Shown here in pieces: positions 6,974-13,108 of a DNA stretch of 16,475 bases. The DNA is taken from the NCBI GenBank assembly GCA_005791685.1, contig SXVG01000138.1:1-16475 (forward strand). Reading direction: 5' to 3'. Both the position numbers and the translations under genes were made by a program. The notes under the pieces are model-generated. The model saw nothing but the letters and a program-made list of their open reading frames with translations. It was not told where the DNA came from and did no database searches. The stretch's first letter is position 1; the number at the start of each line of letters is the position of its first letter. Source of the DNA: Methylotenera sp. Its GTDB lineage: Bacteria > Pseudomonadota > Gammaproteobacteria > Burkholderiales > Methylophilaceae.

Positions 6974-7572
6974 TAAAAGACGAAACAGCCAGTGCGATGA
7001 CGCGAGAAGACGTGTTGCGAGAATTGGAATTGTTGCCTGTGTGGCATTTGCGCAGTGGCTTGCCTACTACCGTGCCCGTTGCGCCCGAAGCGTTAAGCTC
7101 GGCAACCCTGCCAGCCAATCCCTCTGATAGTCCAGCGGCGCCAGTCTTGCCTGTGCCAGAGGCGGTCCTTGCTTGGACGCAGGTCAGCAGCGAGGACGGC
7201 GCTTGCTTATTTATCTTGGCGCAAGCCAAGTTGACCGAGCACGAAGCGCAATTGCTGCAGAACATGGCTAAGGCCATGCGTTTGGCTGTCCAAGCCCCGC
7301 AGGCGATAGACCATCCTTTGACGGCGCTGCAAGCAAGTCAAGCAAAAATAGCCATCGCTTTCGGGGAGGCGGCGGCACAACAGCTGTTGGCATCCAATGC
7401 AAGTTTGCCGACCTTGCGCGGGCAATTGCACCCATGCCATGGACTGACTTTGGTCGCCACGCATGATTTGGCGCATTTATTAGCCCAGCCTTTGGACAAA
7501 GCGCAGGCCTGGCACGATTTGCGTTTGGCCATGCAAGCCTTAGCGGCGTTACCGTCCAATCCCAATAACTAA
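6970..7572 (+). CDS. Degenerate uracil-DNA-glycosylase-like protein, candidate DNA polymerase III psi subunit
   Basis: A 200-residue protein, start ATG overlapping the rimI stop (ATGA). Three parts are visible. Residues 10-28 (MTREDVLRELELLPVWHLR) resemble the N-terminus of E. coli HolD (psi), MT.R.D..L..L.I..W.LR, which binds the clamp-loader core. Residues 30-66 are a Pro/Ala-rich linker. Residues about 120-192 resemble the C-terminal part of family 4 uracil-DNA glycosylases: AIAFGEAAAQQLL, LRGQLH, and LLAQPLDKAQAWHDLRLA. However, the usual HP(S/A)YLL motif has become THDLAHLL. The GEAPG active-site segment and the cluster cysteines of a working enzyme are absent. In E. coli holD directly precedes rimI, and psi is reported to have a fold related to mismatch-specific uracil glycosylase. 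Many betaproteobacteria have an annotated glycosylase at this place. I infer a non-enzymatic psi-like protein; a decaying glycosylase is the alternative. Confidence 0.6.
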   Translation: MIKDETASAMTREDVLRELELLPVWHLRSGLPTTVPVAPEALSSATLPANPSDSPAAPVLPVPEAVLAWTQVSSEDGACLFILAQAKLTEHEAQLLQNMAKAMRLAVQAPQAIDHPLTALQASQAKIAIAFGEAAAQQLLASNASLPTLRGQLHPCHGLTLVATHDLAHLLAQPLDKAQAWHDLRLAMQALAALPSNPNN

Positions 7573-7638
7573 TGCTGACGAAAGGGCGGTTAAAAGGTAA
7601 AATTGCCACTTTTACTTTTGACCCGATTTGACTTCACC

Positions 7639-9357
7639 ATGCGCGCCTCACAATTTTTCTTCAACACCCAAAAAGAAGCTCCCAACGACGCGGAGTTGCA
7701 AAGCCATATTTTGATGGTGCGCGCCGGCTTAATTAAGCGCTTAGGCTCAGGTCTGTACAGTTGGATGCCTTTAGGCTTGCGGGTATTGCGTAAAGTGGAA
7801 GCCATCGTGCGTGAGGAAATGAATAAAGCCGGCGCGCTGGAATTGTTGATGCCAGCGGTGCAGCCGCGCGAGTTGTGGGATGAAACCGGCCGTTGGGCGG
7901 TATTTGGCCCGCAGATGCTTAAAATTACCGATAGGCATGAGCGCGAATTTTGTTTTGGCCCCACCCATGAAGAGGTGATTACCGATATCGCCCGTTCGGA
8001 AATTCGCAGTTACAAGCAATTGCCGCTTAATTTTTATCAAATTCAAACCAAGTTCCGCGATGAAATTCGCCCGCGTTTTGGCGTTATGCGGGCCCGTGAG
8101 TTTATGATGAAAGATGCCTATTCGTTCCATACCGATATGGCTTCGCTAGAGCAAACTTACGCCACCATGTATCAAACCTACAGTTCGATTTTCAATCGCT
8201 TAGGCTTAAAATTCCGTGCCGTAAAAGCCGATACCGGGGCCATCGGTGGCGACGGTTCGCACGAGTTTCATGTTTTGGCCGACTCCGGTGAAGACGGTTT
8301 GGCGTATTGTGAGCATTCCGATTACGCTGCTAACGTGGAATTGGCTGAAGCCGTCACCTTAACGCCACGTCAGGCGGCCACGGCGCTCATGCAAGAAGTG
8401 GACACACCTAAGCAAACTGCCTGTGCGGATGTGGCGGCTTTACTTAATATCAGCATTACGCAAACGGTCAAAGCCATTGCCTTGATGGTTAAAAAAGCCG
8501 ATGGCACTGGCCAGTTCTGTTTGGCCTTGTTGCGCGGTGATCACAATTTAAACGAAGTGAAATTGGCTAAATTAGACGGTTGGGCCGATTTCCGTTTGGC
8601 CAGCGAAGAAGAGATACGCGCCCATTTAAATTGCCCGCCGGGGTTTATCGGCCCAGTCAATGTGGCCGCTAACGTGACCGTGATTGCCGATAAAACCGTG
8701 GCGGCCATGAGCGATTTTGTCTGTGGTGCCAACAAGCCTAAGTTGCATTTAAGCGGGGTTAATTTTGGCCGTGATTTAGCCGAACCTAGTTTGGTGGCTG
8801 ACATCCGCAATGTGGTGGCGGGCGACGCCAGTCCAGACGGCAAAGGCAGCTTGTCGCTTTGCCGCGGCATAGAGGTCGGCCATATTTTTCAATTGCGGAC
8901 TAAATACGCGGCCGCCATGAACGCCAGCTATTTAGATGAAAATGGCCAGACGCAAGTGATGGAAATGGGTTGCTATGGCATAGGCGTGTCGCGCATCGTC
9001 GGCGCCGCGATTGAACAGGGTTTTGACGAGCGCGGTATTATTTTCCCGGCCAGCATGGCGCCGTTTACCGTGGCCATTTGTCCGATAGGCTTTGATAAAT
9101 CGGCAGCGGTGCAACAAGCCGCGCATCAACTGTATGCGGACCTACAAGCCGCTGGGATCGATGCCTTGCTAGACGACAGGGGCGAGCGTCCTGGGGTGAT
9201 GTTTGCCGAGGCCGATTTAATGGGTGTGCCGCATCGCTTGGTAATAGGCGAGCGTGGCTTGGCTGAAGGCACGGTGGAATACAAAGCACGAAATGCCGAG
9301 CAAGCGCAGTCTGTGCCTTTAAATCAAGTGCTGGAATTCATGCAAAAAATGGCATAA
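7639..9357 (+). CDS. proS: Prolyl-tRNA synthetase (bacterial type, with editing domain)
   Basis: A class II aminoacyl-tRNA synthetase that charges tRNA-Pro and hydrolyses mischarged Ala-tRNA-Pro. From the chosen ATG at 7639 it is 572 residues, the same as E. coli ProS, and starts MRASQFFFNTQKEAPNDAEL like the family. An in-frame ATG at 7603 would add 12 residues that the family lacks. The TxE-type loop GPTHEE is at 107-112. Motif 2 is at about 139-164 (FRDEIRPRFGVMR followed by FMMKDAYSFH). The YbaK/INS editing domain is inserted at about 224-407. Motif 3 is CYGIGVSRIVGAAIEQ from residue 445, and the anticodon-binding domain follows to the C-terminus. It lies 66 bases after the psi-like gene and 7 bases before the transglycosylase gene. 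Confidence 0.97.
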   Translation: MRASQFFFNTQKEAPNDAELQSHILMVRAGLIKRLGSGLYSWMPLGLRVLRKVEAIVREEMNKAGALELLMPAVQPRELWDETGRWAVFGPQMLKITDRHEREFCFGPTHEEVITDIARSEIRSYKQLPLNFYQIQTKFRDEIRPRFGVMRAREFMMKDAYSFHTDMASLEQTYATMYQTYSSIFNRLGLKFRAVKADTGAIGGDGSHEFHVLADSGEDGLAYCEHSDYAANVELAEAVTLTPRQAATALMQEVDTPKQTACADVAALLNISITQTVKAIALMVKKADGTGQFCLALLRGDHNLNEVKLAKLDGWADFRLASEEEIRAHLNCPPGFIGPVNVAANVTVIADKTVAAMSDFVCGANKPKLHLSGVNFGRDLAEPSLVADIRNVVAGDASPDGKGSLSLCRGIEVGHIFQLRTKYAAAMNASYLDENGQTQVMEMGCYGIGVSRIVGAAIEQGFDERGIIFPASMAPFTVAICPIGFDKSAAVQQAAHQLYADLQAAGIDALLDDRGERPGVMFAEADLMGVPHRLVIGERGLAEGTVEYKARNAEQAQSVPLNQVLEFMQKMA

Positions 9358-9364
9358 GCACACC

Positions 9365-9961
9365 ATGCGCCGCATCATGCAAATGTTAGGCTGGCTGCTA
9401 TTAGGATGTTTAGTGGCCACTAGCAGTCAGGCCGGATCGCAGATTGAAGAGCCCTTATCCCATGCAGTAAAAGCCATGATGCAACGCAGCATCAGCGATA
9501 AAGCCCCGCTTAAGCTGAGTTTTCCTTCGAGCAAAGAAGGTGAGGTTTGGTTAAACACCATGTCGGCGCGCCTTAAAAAGCATGTCCCCAATGCCACTTA
9601 CCGTGAAGATTTGCTGCGCACCGTGCACTATGAAGCCAGCCGTGCTGGCCTTGATCCGCAGCTGGTTTTAGGGCTAATACAGGCGGAAAGTGGCTTTAAT
9701 AAGTATGCCGTGTCGGCCGCCGGTGCCCGAGGTTTTATGCAGATTATGCCGTTTTGGCCACGTGTTATTGGTGTCCCTGAGCATAATTTGTTTTTGTTGC
9801 GTACCAATTTACGCTACGGCTGCACTATTCTAAGGCACTATTTAGACTTGGAACACGGCGACCTTTTTCGGGCATTGGGTCGATACAACGGCAGTTTAGG
9901 TCAAGCCGCTTACCCTAATTTAGTTTTGCTCACTTGGCGTAAGCATTGGGCTTACCCATAA
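9365..9961 (+). CDS. Small exported lytic transglycosylase (SLT fold)
   Basis: A 198-residue protein with a signal peptide (hydrophobic segment about 7-19, likely cleavage after SSQA near residue 23). The single-domain transglycosylase fold occupies about 80-198. The catalytic Glu108 lies in IQAESGFN, followed by the family motif AVSAAGARGFMQIMPFW and, near the end, the ALGRYNGS motif. It would cleave the MurNAc-GlcNAc bond of peptidoglycan in the periplasm. The gene begins 7 bases after proS with no ribosome binding site of note, so co-transcription with proS is likely. A further start at Met5 cannot be excluded. No terminator is visible after it. Confidence 0.9.
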   Translation: MRRIMQMLGWLLLGCLVATSSQAGSQIEEPLSHAVKAMMQRSISDKAPLKLSFPSSKEGEVWLNTMSARLKKHVPNATYREDLLRTVHYEASRAGLDPQLVLGLIQAESGFNKYAVSAAGARGFMQIMPFWPRVIGVPEHNLFLLRTNLRYGCTILRHYLDLEHGDLFRALGRYNGSLGQAAYPNLVLLTWRKHWAYP

Positions 9962-9968
9962 AATAATG

Positions 9969-10006
9969 CCGATTTCAGCCTAAAACCCCCGATATAAGCC
10001 TAAATA
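9969..10006. repeat. Two imperfect direct repeats at 20-bp spacing
   Basis: CCGATTTCAGCCTAAAA (9969-9985) and CCGATATAAGCCTAAAT (9989-10005) agree at 14 of 17 positions, offset by exactly 20 bases (about two helical turns). They lie in the 275-base gap before the DUF1097 gene and could be a regulator-binding pair. Nothing else in the gap is recognisable apart from a candidate promoter. Confidence 0.4.
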
Positions 10007-10094
10007 ATGCAATTATTTTCCTATAAATACATGCATAAAAACAGTGTGTTAGCTAGCATTTCCGGTTGCTTTGCAATATAAGCACTAAAAAAAG

Positions 10095-10123
10095 TTTACA
10101 TTTTTGTGAAAATCGTTCAGTAT
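10095..10123 (+). promoter_or_regulatory. Candidate promoter of the DUF1097 gene
   Basis: A -35-like TTTACA (10095-10100) is followed after 17 bases by CAGTAT (10118-10123), a weak -10 matching three consensus bases. It would give an mRNA leader of about 105 bases. The call is tentative; the surrounding region is AT-rich. Confidence 0.3.
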
Positions 10124-10223
10124 TTCGCTAGCGTTTTTATGACAAGGCAACTTAAGTAAAAATAAGCCTCGCATATCTCGCCGCTGTTCGCATCAACTTG
10201 CTACTCAATTTATATAACAATTT

Positions 10224-10229
10224 AGGAGA
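10224..10229 (+). promoter_or_regulatory. Strong ribosome binding site that sets the DUF1097 start
   Basis: AGGAGA ends seven bases before the ATG at 10237. It decides against the earlier in-frame start at 10198, which has no such site. It is one of the best ribosome binding sites in the window. Confidence 0.8.
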
Positions 10230-10236
10230 ATTAAGT

Positions 10237-10740
10237 ATGTCGAAATTAACTGGACTTGCATTAAGTATTGCTGTTTTAGGCGGTGTGTGGGCTTTTGTAG
10301 CATTAAACCCACTGGCTAGTGTTGCTTTGGTATGGGTTGGTTTTATTGCTTGGGGTTGCTATTTCCACTCTGGTGCGGACGATGCCGCATTGCAAAAAAC
10401 TATTGCAGGGATGATTTTCGGTGCGGTTATGGCCGGTGTAGCCTTGTACTTAGTCAACGCTGGCGCCTTAGCTAGTCTAGGTGCTTTATCTGCTCCAGTA
10501 ATTATTGCAGCAACTGTGTTCCCATTGGTGGCCTTGGCCGGTAATAATTTACTGTCAGTGGTGCCTGCTAATGTGTACGGTTATGCAGCAACAGCGGGTC
10601 TTGCTTTAACCGCAGGTACAGCAGCCAATGCAACCCTATTAGACATGACTAACCCAGTGTTATTGGTGGCTGTGTCAACTGTGTTAGGTGCCGTATTTGG
10701 TATGGTATCTGGCAAGGTTGCAGCGAAGCTAGGCAACTAA
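10237..10740 (+). CDS. DUF1097 (YcdZ-like) inner-membrane protein
   Basis: A 167-residue, very hydrophobic protein of the DUF1097 family, to which E. coli YcdZ (about 163 residues) belongs. It opens MSKLTGLALSIAVLGGVWAFVAL and contains the family-like WVGFIAWGCYFHSGADDAALQKTIAGMIFGAV segment, written here in part only for identification. About five membrane segments can be drawn: near 4-24, 26-42, 53-78, 82-105 and 110-165, the last possibly two. The molecular function of the family is not established; small-solute transport has been suggested for relatives. The codon choice (GCT, GGT, GTT, CCA) differs from the neighbours and, with the strong ribosome binding site and terminator, suggests high expression. 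The gene stands alone as a single transcription unit. Confidence 0.8.
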   Translation: MSKLTGLALSIAVLGGVWAFVALNPLASVALVWVGFIAWGCYFHSGADDAALQKTIAGMIFGAVMAGVALYLVNAGALASLGALSAPVIIAATVFPLVALAGNNLLSVVPANVYGYAATAGLALTAGTAANATLLDMTNPVLLVAVSTVLGAVFGMVSGKVAAKLGN

Positions 10741-10759
10741 TCGCATTTTAATTTGCAAT

Positions 10760-10787
10760 AAAAAAACCGCCTTAGGGCGGTTTTTTT
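10760..10787. terminator. Bidirectional intrinsic terminator
   Basis: A perfect 12-bp stem: seven A plus CCGCC (10760-10771), loop TTAG, and GGCGG plus seven T (10776-10787). It can end the DUF1097 transcript on the plus strand and the convergent 10805-11680 gene on the minus strand. Confidence 0.93.
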
Positions 10788-10804
10788 ATGCTTGGCACCA
10801 GTCC

Positions 10805-11680
10805 TTAATTGCTTTTAATGACCTTAAAGCCGTAATAGGTGCCAAACTCGCCTTCGGATTCGTGGTAAACAAACAGCATGCCATTGGCATAGCCTGTGCC
10901 ATTAAGGTGATTGTGCGAACGTAATTTTAAGTCTTTAGGTAAGGCACTCTTGCCTTGGTATTGACCGCTTAAATTAAACACCAAGATGGCTTTGTGATCG
11001 ATGTCCAGCAAGAGTAATTCTTGCTCTGCCACCCCCGTGTAAGCCACGAAATAATCACTGACCTCATCACTGGCTACCCCGGCTTTAGTTAAATCCAGTG
11101 CGATTTCACTGACCGGTTCGCGTAATTTTAAGTCGACCACCAATACCTTGTTGCTGCGACCCTGCTTGGCATAATACAGACGACTGTCCGGGTTGTAGCT
11201 GGGCATGGTGTTGATGTCACCAAATGCGGGGTTAAAGCCAGACACGTCATTTGAAGTGTCTTTTGGTTCACCAGTCTCGCTTAAATCAATGGAAAAGATG
11301 CCGGTGTTGGGTGAGAAGCCGCCGTAGCTGGAAATGTTATAGGTAATGGTTTCTAATTTACGGCTGTTGCTGTTGTAATAAATGGAACGGTTATCGTAAC
11401 CTGGGCGGGCTGAATTGACGTATTGGCCTTGCTCGTCGTAGGCGTGTATCAGCGATTTTGAAATGGGCGCCTCGAACTCGCTGCCCATAGGCGCCAAGCC
11501 GCCGTCGGCAATGTAATAGCGTTTAAAGCCGGCCACATGCGCCACGGTCATGGGCCGTGTAGTGGGTTTTTTGACCAATGGAATTTTGATGCCCGGTTGT
11601 GCTTCGGTCAAAATTTCGGCCTGCGCGCTTGGCCAAATGGTGGCTAAAGCCAAGGAAAGTAGAGCGGTGGAAATACGCAT
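10805..11680 (-). CDS. Exported protein of unknown function, possibly beta-propeller-like
   Basis: I do not recognise this 291-residue protein. It has a clear signal peptide (MRISTALLSLALATIWPSAQA, cleavage near residue 21), so it is periplasmic or secreted. The rest has no membrane segment and alternates short hydrophobic strands with polar turns. Recurring elements are RYYIADGG, SIYYNSNSRKLETITYN, RLYYAKQGRSNKVLVVDL, ELLLLDIDHKAILVFNL and MLFVYHESEGEFGTYYGFKVI. This resembles blades of a beta-propeller, but I see no family motif. It lies between queA and a shared terminator, 78 bases downstream of queA on the same strand. It may be transcribed from its own promoter in that gap, or with queA. 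Confidence 0.8.
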   Translation of the reverse strand: MRISTALLSLALATIWPSAQAEILTEAQPGIKIPLVKKPTTRPMTVAHVAGFKRYYIADGGLAPMGSEFEAPISKSLIHAYDEQGQYVNSARPGYDNRSIYYNSNSRKLETITYNISSYGGFSPNTGIFSIDLSETGEPKDTSNDVSGFNPAFGDINTMPSYNPDSRLYYAKQGRSNKVLVVDLKLREPVSEIALDLTKAGVASDEVSDYFVAYTGVAEQELLLLDIDHKAILVFNLSGQYQGKSALPKDLKLRSHNHLNGTGYANGMLFVYHESEGEFGTYYGFKVIKSN

Positions 11681-11758
11681 AAGAATTCTTTCTATGATGG
11701 GTTATGGGTAAGGCTTAATGTAAGCATGCTGAGTGTAGTCTATAAAGCTTGTGTTCAT

Positions 11759-12826
11759 TTAAATGCTGGGTCCGGATTCAGGCTTGTTTTGTTTTTCAAT
11801 CAACATAGCATCGCCGTAACTAAAAAAACGGTACTGCTGGGCGATGGCATGCGCATAAGCCGCTTTAATATTCGCCATGCCAGCGAAAGCCGACACTAAC
11901 ATAAGCAGCGTGCTTTTGGGTAGATGGAAATTGGTAAACAAGCGATCCACCACCTTAAATGCGTAACCGGGGGTGATGAATATATCGGTGTCGCCACTGC
12001 CGGCTTGCAGCAAGCCGTTTGCGCCTTCATAAAGCTTGGCAGCGCTTTCCAGTGCCCGTAACGCCGTGGTACCCACTGCAGTAACCTTACCGCCTTGCTG
12101 TTTGGTTTGCAAAATTAAGTCCACCGTGGCTTGCGGGATGCTGTACAACTCGCTGTGCATTTTATGATCTTGTATGTTGTCCACCCGTACTGGCTGAAAC
12201 GTGCCTGCGCCTACGTGCAAGGTGACGTAAGCGATGGCTATGCCTTGCTCTTTAAGGCTAGCCAACATGGCCTCATTAAAATGCAAGCCTGCCGTCGGTG
12301 CGGCGACCGCCCCAAGGTGCTTGCTAAACACGGTTTGATAACGCGCTTCGTCCTCGCTGGTGGCCGCGTGGGTGATGTAAGGCGGCAAAGGCAGGGCGCC
12401 GTGCTGTTCCAGTAAATCCAATACCGCCGTGTCACTCAAAAAACGAAGTTCAAATAAATCATCATGGCGAGCAGTGATTTTGGCATCAAAGGCATCCGAT
12501 AGCCTAATTAAACTGCCTACCTTGGGCGCGCGTGAGGCGCGCACATGCGCGTAAGCGGTGTGCGTATTAATCACGCGCTCGATCAGCACCTCCACATTGC
12601 CGCCGCTGTGTTTATGTCCAAATAGCCGGGCTTTAATCACGCGGGTATCGTTAAACACCAACAAATCGCCGGTGGCTAGACTATCCACTAAATCCAGAAA
12701 TTGTTTGTCACTGAGGCTGCCGTCCTCGCCATTAAGGTGCAACATGCGGCTGGCGGTTCGCTCAAAGGTGGGGTGCTGGGCAATTAATGCATCGGGTAAA
12801 TAAAAATCGAAATCTTCTGTACGCAT
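11759..12826 (-). CDS. queA: S-adenosylmethionine:tRNA ribosyltransferase-isomerase QueA
   Basis: A 355-residue enzyme that transfers and isomerises the ribosyl part of S-adenosylmethionine onto preQ1 at tRNA position 34, making epoxyqueuosine for His, Asn, Asp and Tyr tRNAs. The length equals the E. coli enzyme (356). Recognisable blocks are the start DFDFYLPDALIAQHP, LVFNDTRVIKARLFG, AAPTAGLHF, YVTLHVGAGTFQPVR, VTAVGTTALRALES, and NFHLPKSTLLMLVSAFAG near the C-terminus. The usual downstream partner tgt is not next to it; an unrelated exported protein follows instead. Its promoter region is shared back-to-back with the tRNA gene. Confidence 0.96.
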   Translation of the reverse strand: MRTEDFDFYLPDALIAQHPTFERTASRMLHLNGEDGSLSDKQFLDLVDSLATGDLLVFNDTRVIKARLFGHKHSGGNVEVLIERVINTHTAYAHVRASRAPKVGSLIRLSDAFDAKITARHDDLFELRFLSDTAVLDLLEQHGALPLPPYITHAATSEDEARYQTVFSKHLGAVAAPTAGLHFNEAMLASLKEQGIAIAYVTLHVGAGTFQPVRVDNIQDHKMHSELYSIPQATVDLILQTKQQGGKVTAVGTTALRALESAAKLYEGANGLLQAGSGDTDIFITPGYAFKVVDRLFTNFHLPKSTLLMLVSAFAGMANIKAAYAHAIAQQYRFFSYGDAMLIEKQNKPESGPSI

Positions 12827-12848
12827 AATTCCCAGAGCTTGTTATAAT
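12820..12848 (+). promoter_or_regulatory. Extended -10 promoter for the tRNA-Leu gene
   Basis: A consensus TATAAT (12843-12848) is preceded by TGT (12840-12842), giving an extended -10. A weak -35 (TACGCA, 12820-12825) lies at 17-base spacing. The start site would fall about 35 bases before the tRNA. It lies inside the queA 5' region. Confidence 0.6.
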
Positions 12849-12861
12849 AGCGAAATCGCAA

Positions 12862-12867
12862 ATTATA
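12862..12867 (-). promoter_or_regulatory. Candidate -10 element of queA
   Basis: The minus strand reads TATAAT at 12867-12862, 35 bases before the queA start codon. No good -35 lies at the right distance. The element is back-to-back with the plus-strand -10 of the tRNA promoter, so the two transcription units diverge from overlapping signals. Confidence 0.4.
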
Positions 12868-12889
12868 CAGCAATGTATTTTTCAATAAT

Positions 12890-12974
12890 GCCCGGGTGGC
12901 GGAATTGGTAGACGCACGGGACTAAAAATCCCGCGCAGCAATGCGTGCCGGTTCGATTCCGGCCCCGGGCACCA
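12890..12974 (+). tRNA. tRNA-Leu (class II) with unusual AAA anticodon
   Basis: The 85-base gene folds without a mismatch. Acceptor GCCCGGG pairs with CCCGGGC, the D stem is GCG/CGC, and the anticodon stem is CGGGA/TCCCG. The long variable arm is CGCA-GCAA-TGCG, and the T stem GCCGG/CCGGC carries the TTCGATT loop. The discriminator is A73 and CCA is encoded. The long variable arm, the D-loop sequence GAATTGGTAGA and A73 are leucine features. The seven-base anticodon loop (12922-12928) reads CTAAAAA, so positions 34-36 (12924-12926) are AAA. That would read the phenylalanine codon UUU rather than UUA/UUG. Expected leucine loops are CTTAAAA or CTCAAAA. An integrase gene follows, so this gene is the probable attachment site. 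Confidence 0.93.
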
Positions 12975-12984
12975 CAATAAAATC

Positions 12985-13016
12985 AATGACTTACGTAAAA
13001 GTAAGTCATTTTTTTT
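12985..13016 (+). terminator. Intrinsic terminator of the tRNA gene
   Basis: AATGACTTAC (12985-12994) pairs perfectly with GTAAGTCATT (13001-13010) around a GTAAAA loop and is followed by T-rich sequence to 13016. It lies 11 bases after the tRNA CCA end. Confidence 0.88.
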
Positions 13017-13029
13017 GCCTATTTTTCGC

Positions 13030-13050
13030 GTTGCACAAACGTTGCACAAA
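13030..13050 (+). repeat. Tandem pair of GTTGCACAAA repeats
   Basis: GTTGCACAAA occurs at 13030-13039 and again at 13041-13050, an 11-base period (one helical turn). It lies between the tRNA and the integrase start, where arm-type integrase or excisionase sites are usually found. The role is inferred from position. Confidence 0.5.
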
Positions 13051-13108
13051 ATAGGGTATGAGCATACACTTACTTTTGTGTGTTTAACGGAGTGATTTTT
13101 CGCCCACA

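Noticed and set aside
7603..7638. Twelve-residue N-terminal extension of ProS
   Set aside because: The family starts at MRxSQ, and the later ATG gives exactly the usual 572 residues.
12924..12926. Shifting the anticodon loop by one base to read TAA
   Set aside because: The shifted stem (12916-12920 with 12928-12932) creates a G-A mismatch, while the unshifted stem pairs perfectly with U33 in place; AAA is the direct reading.
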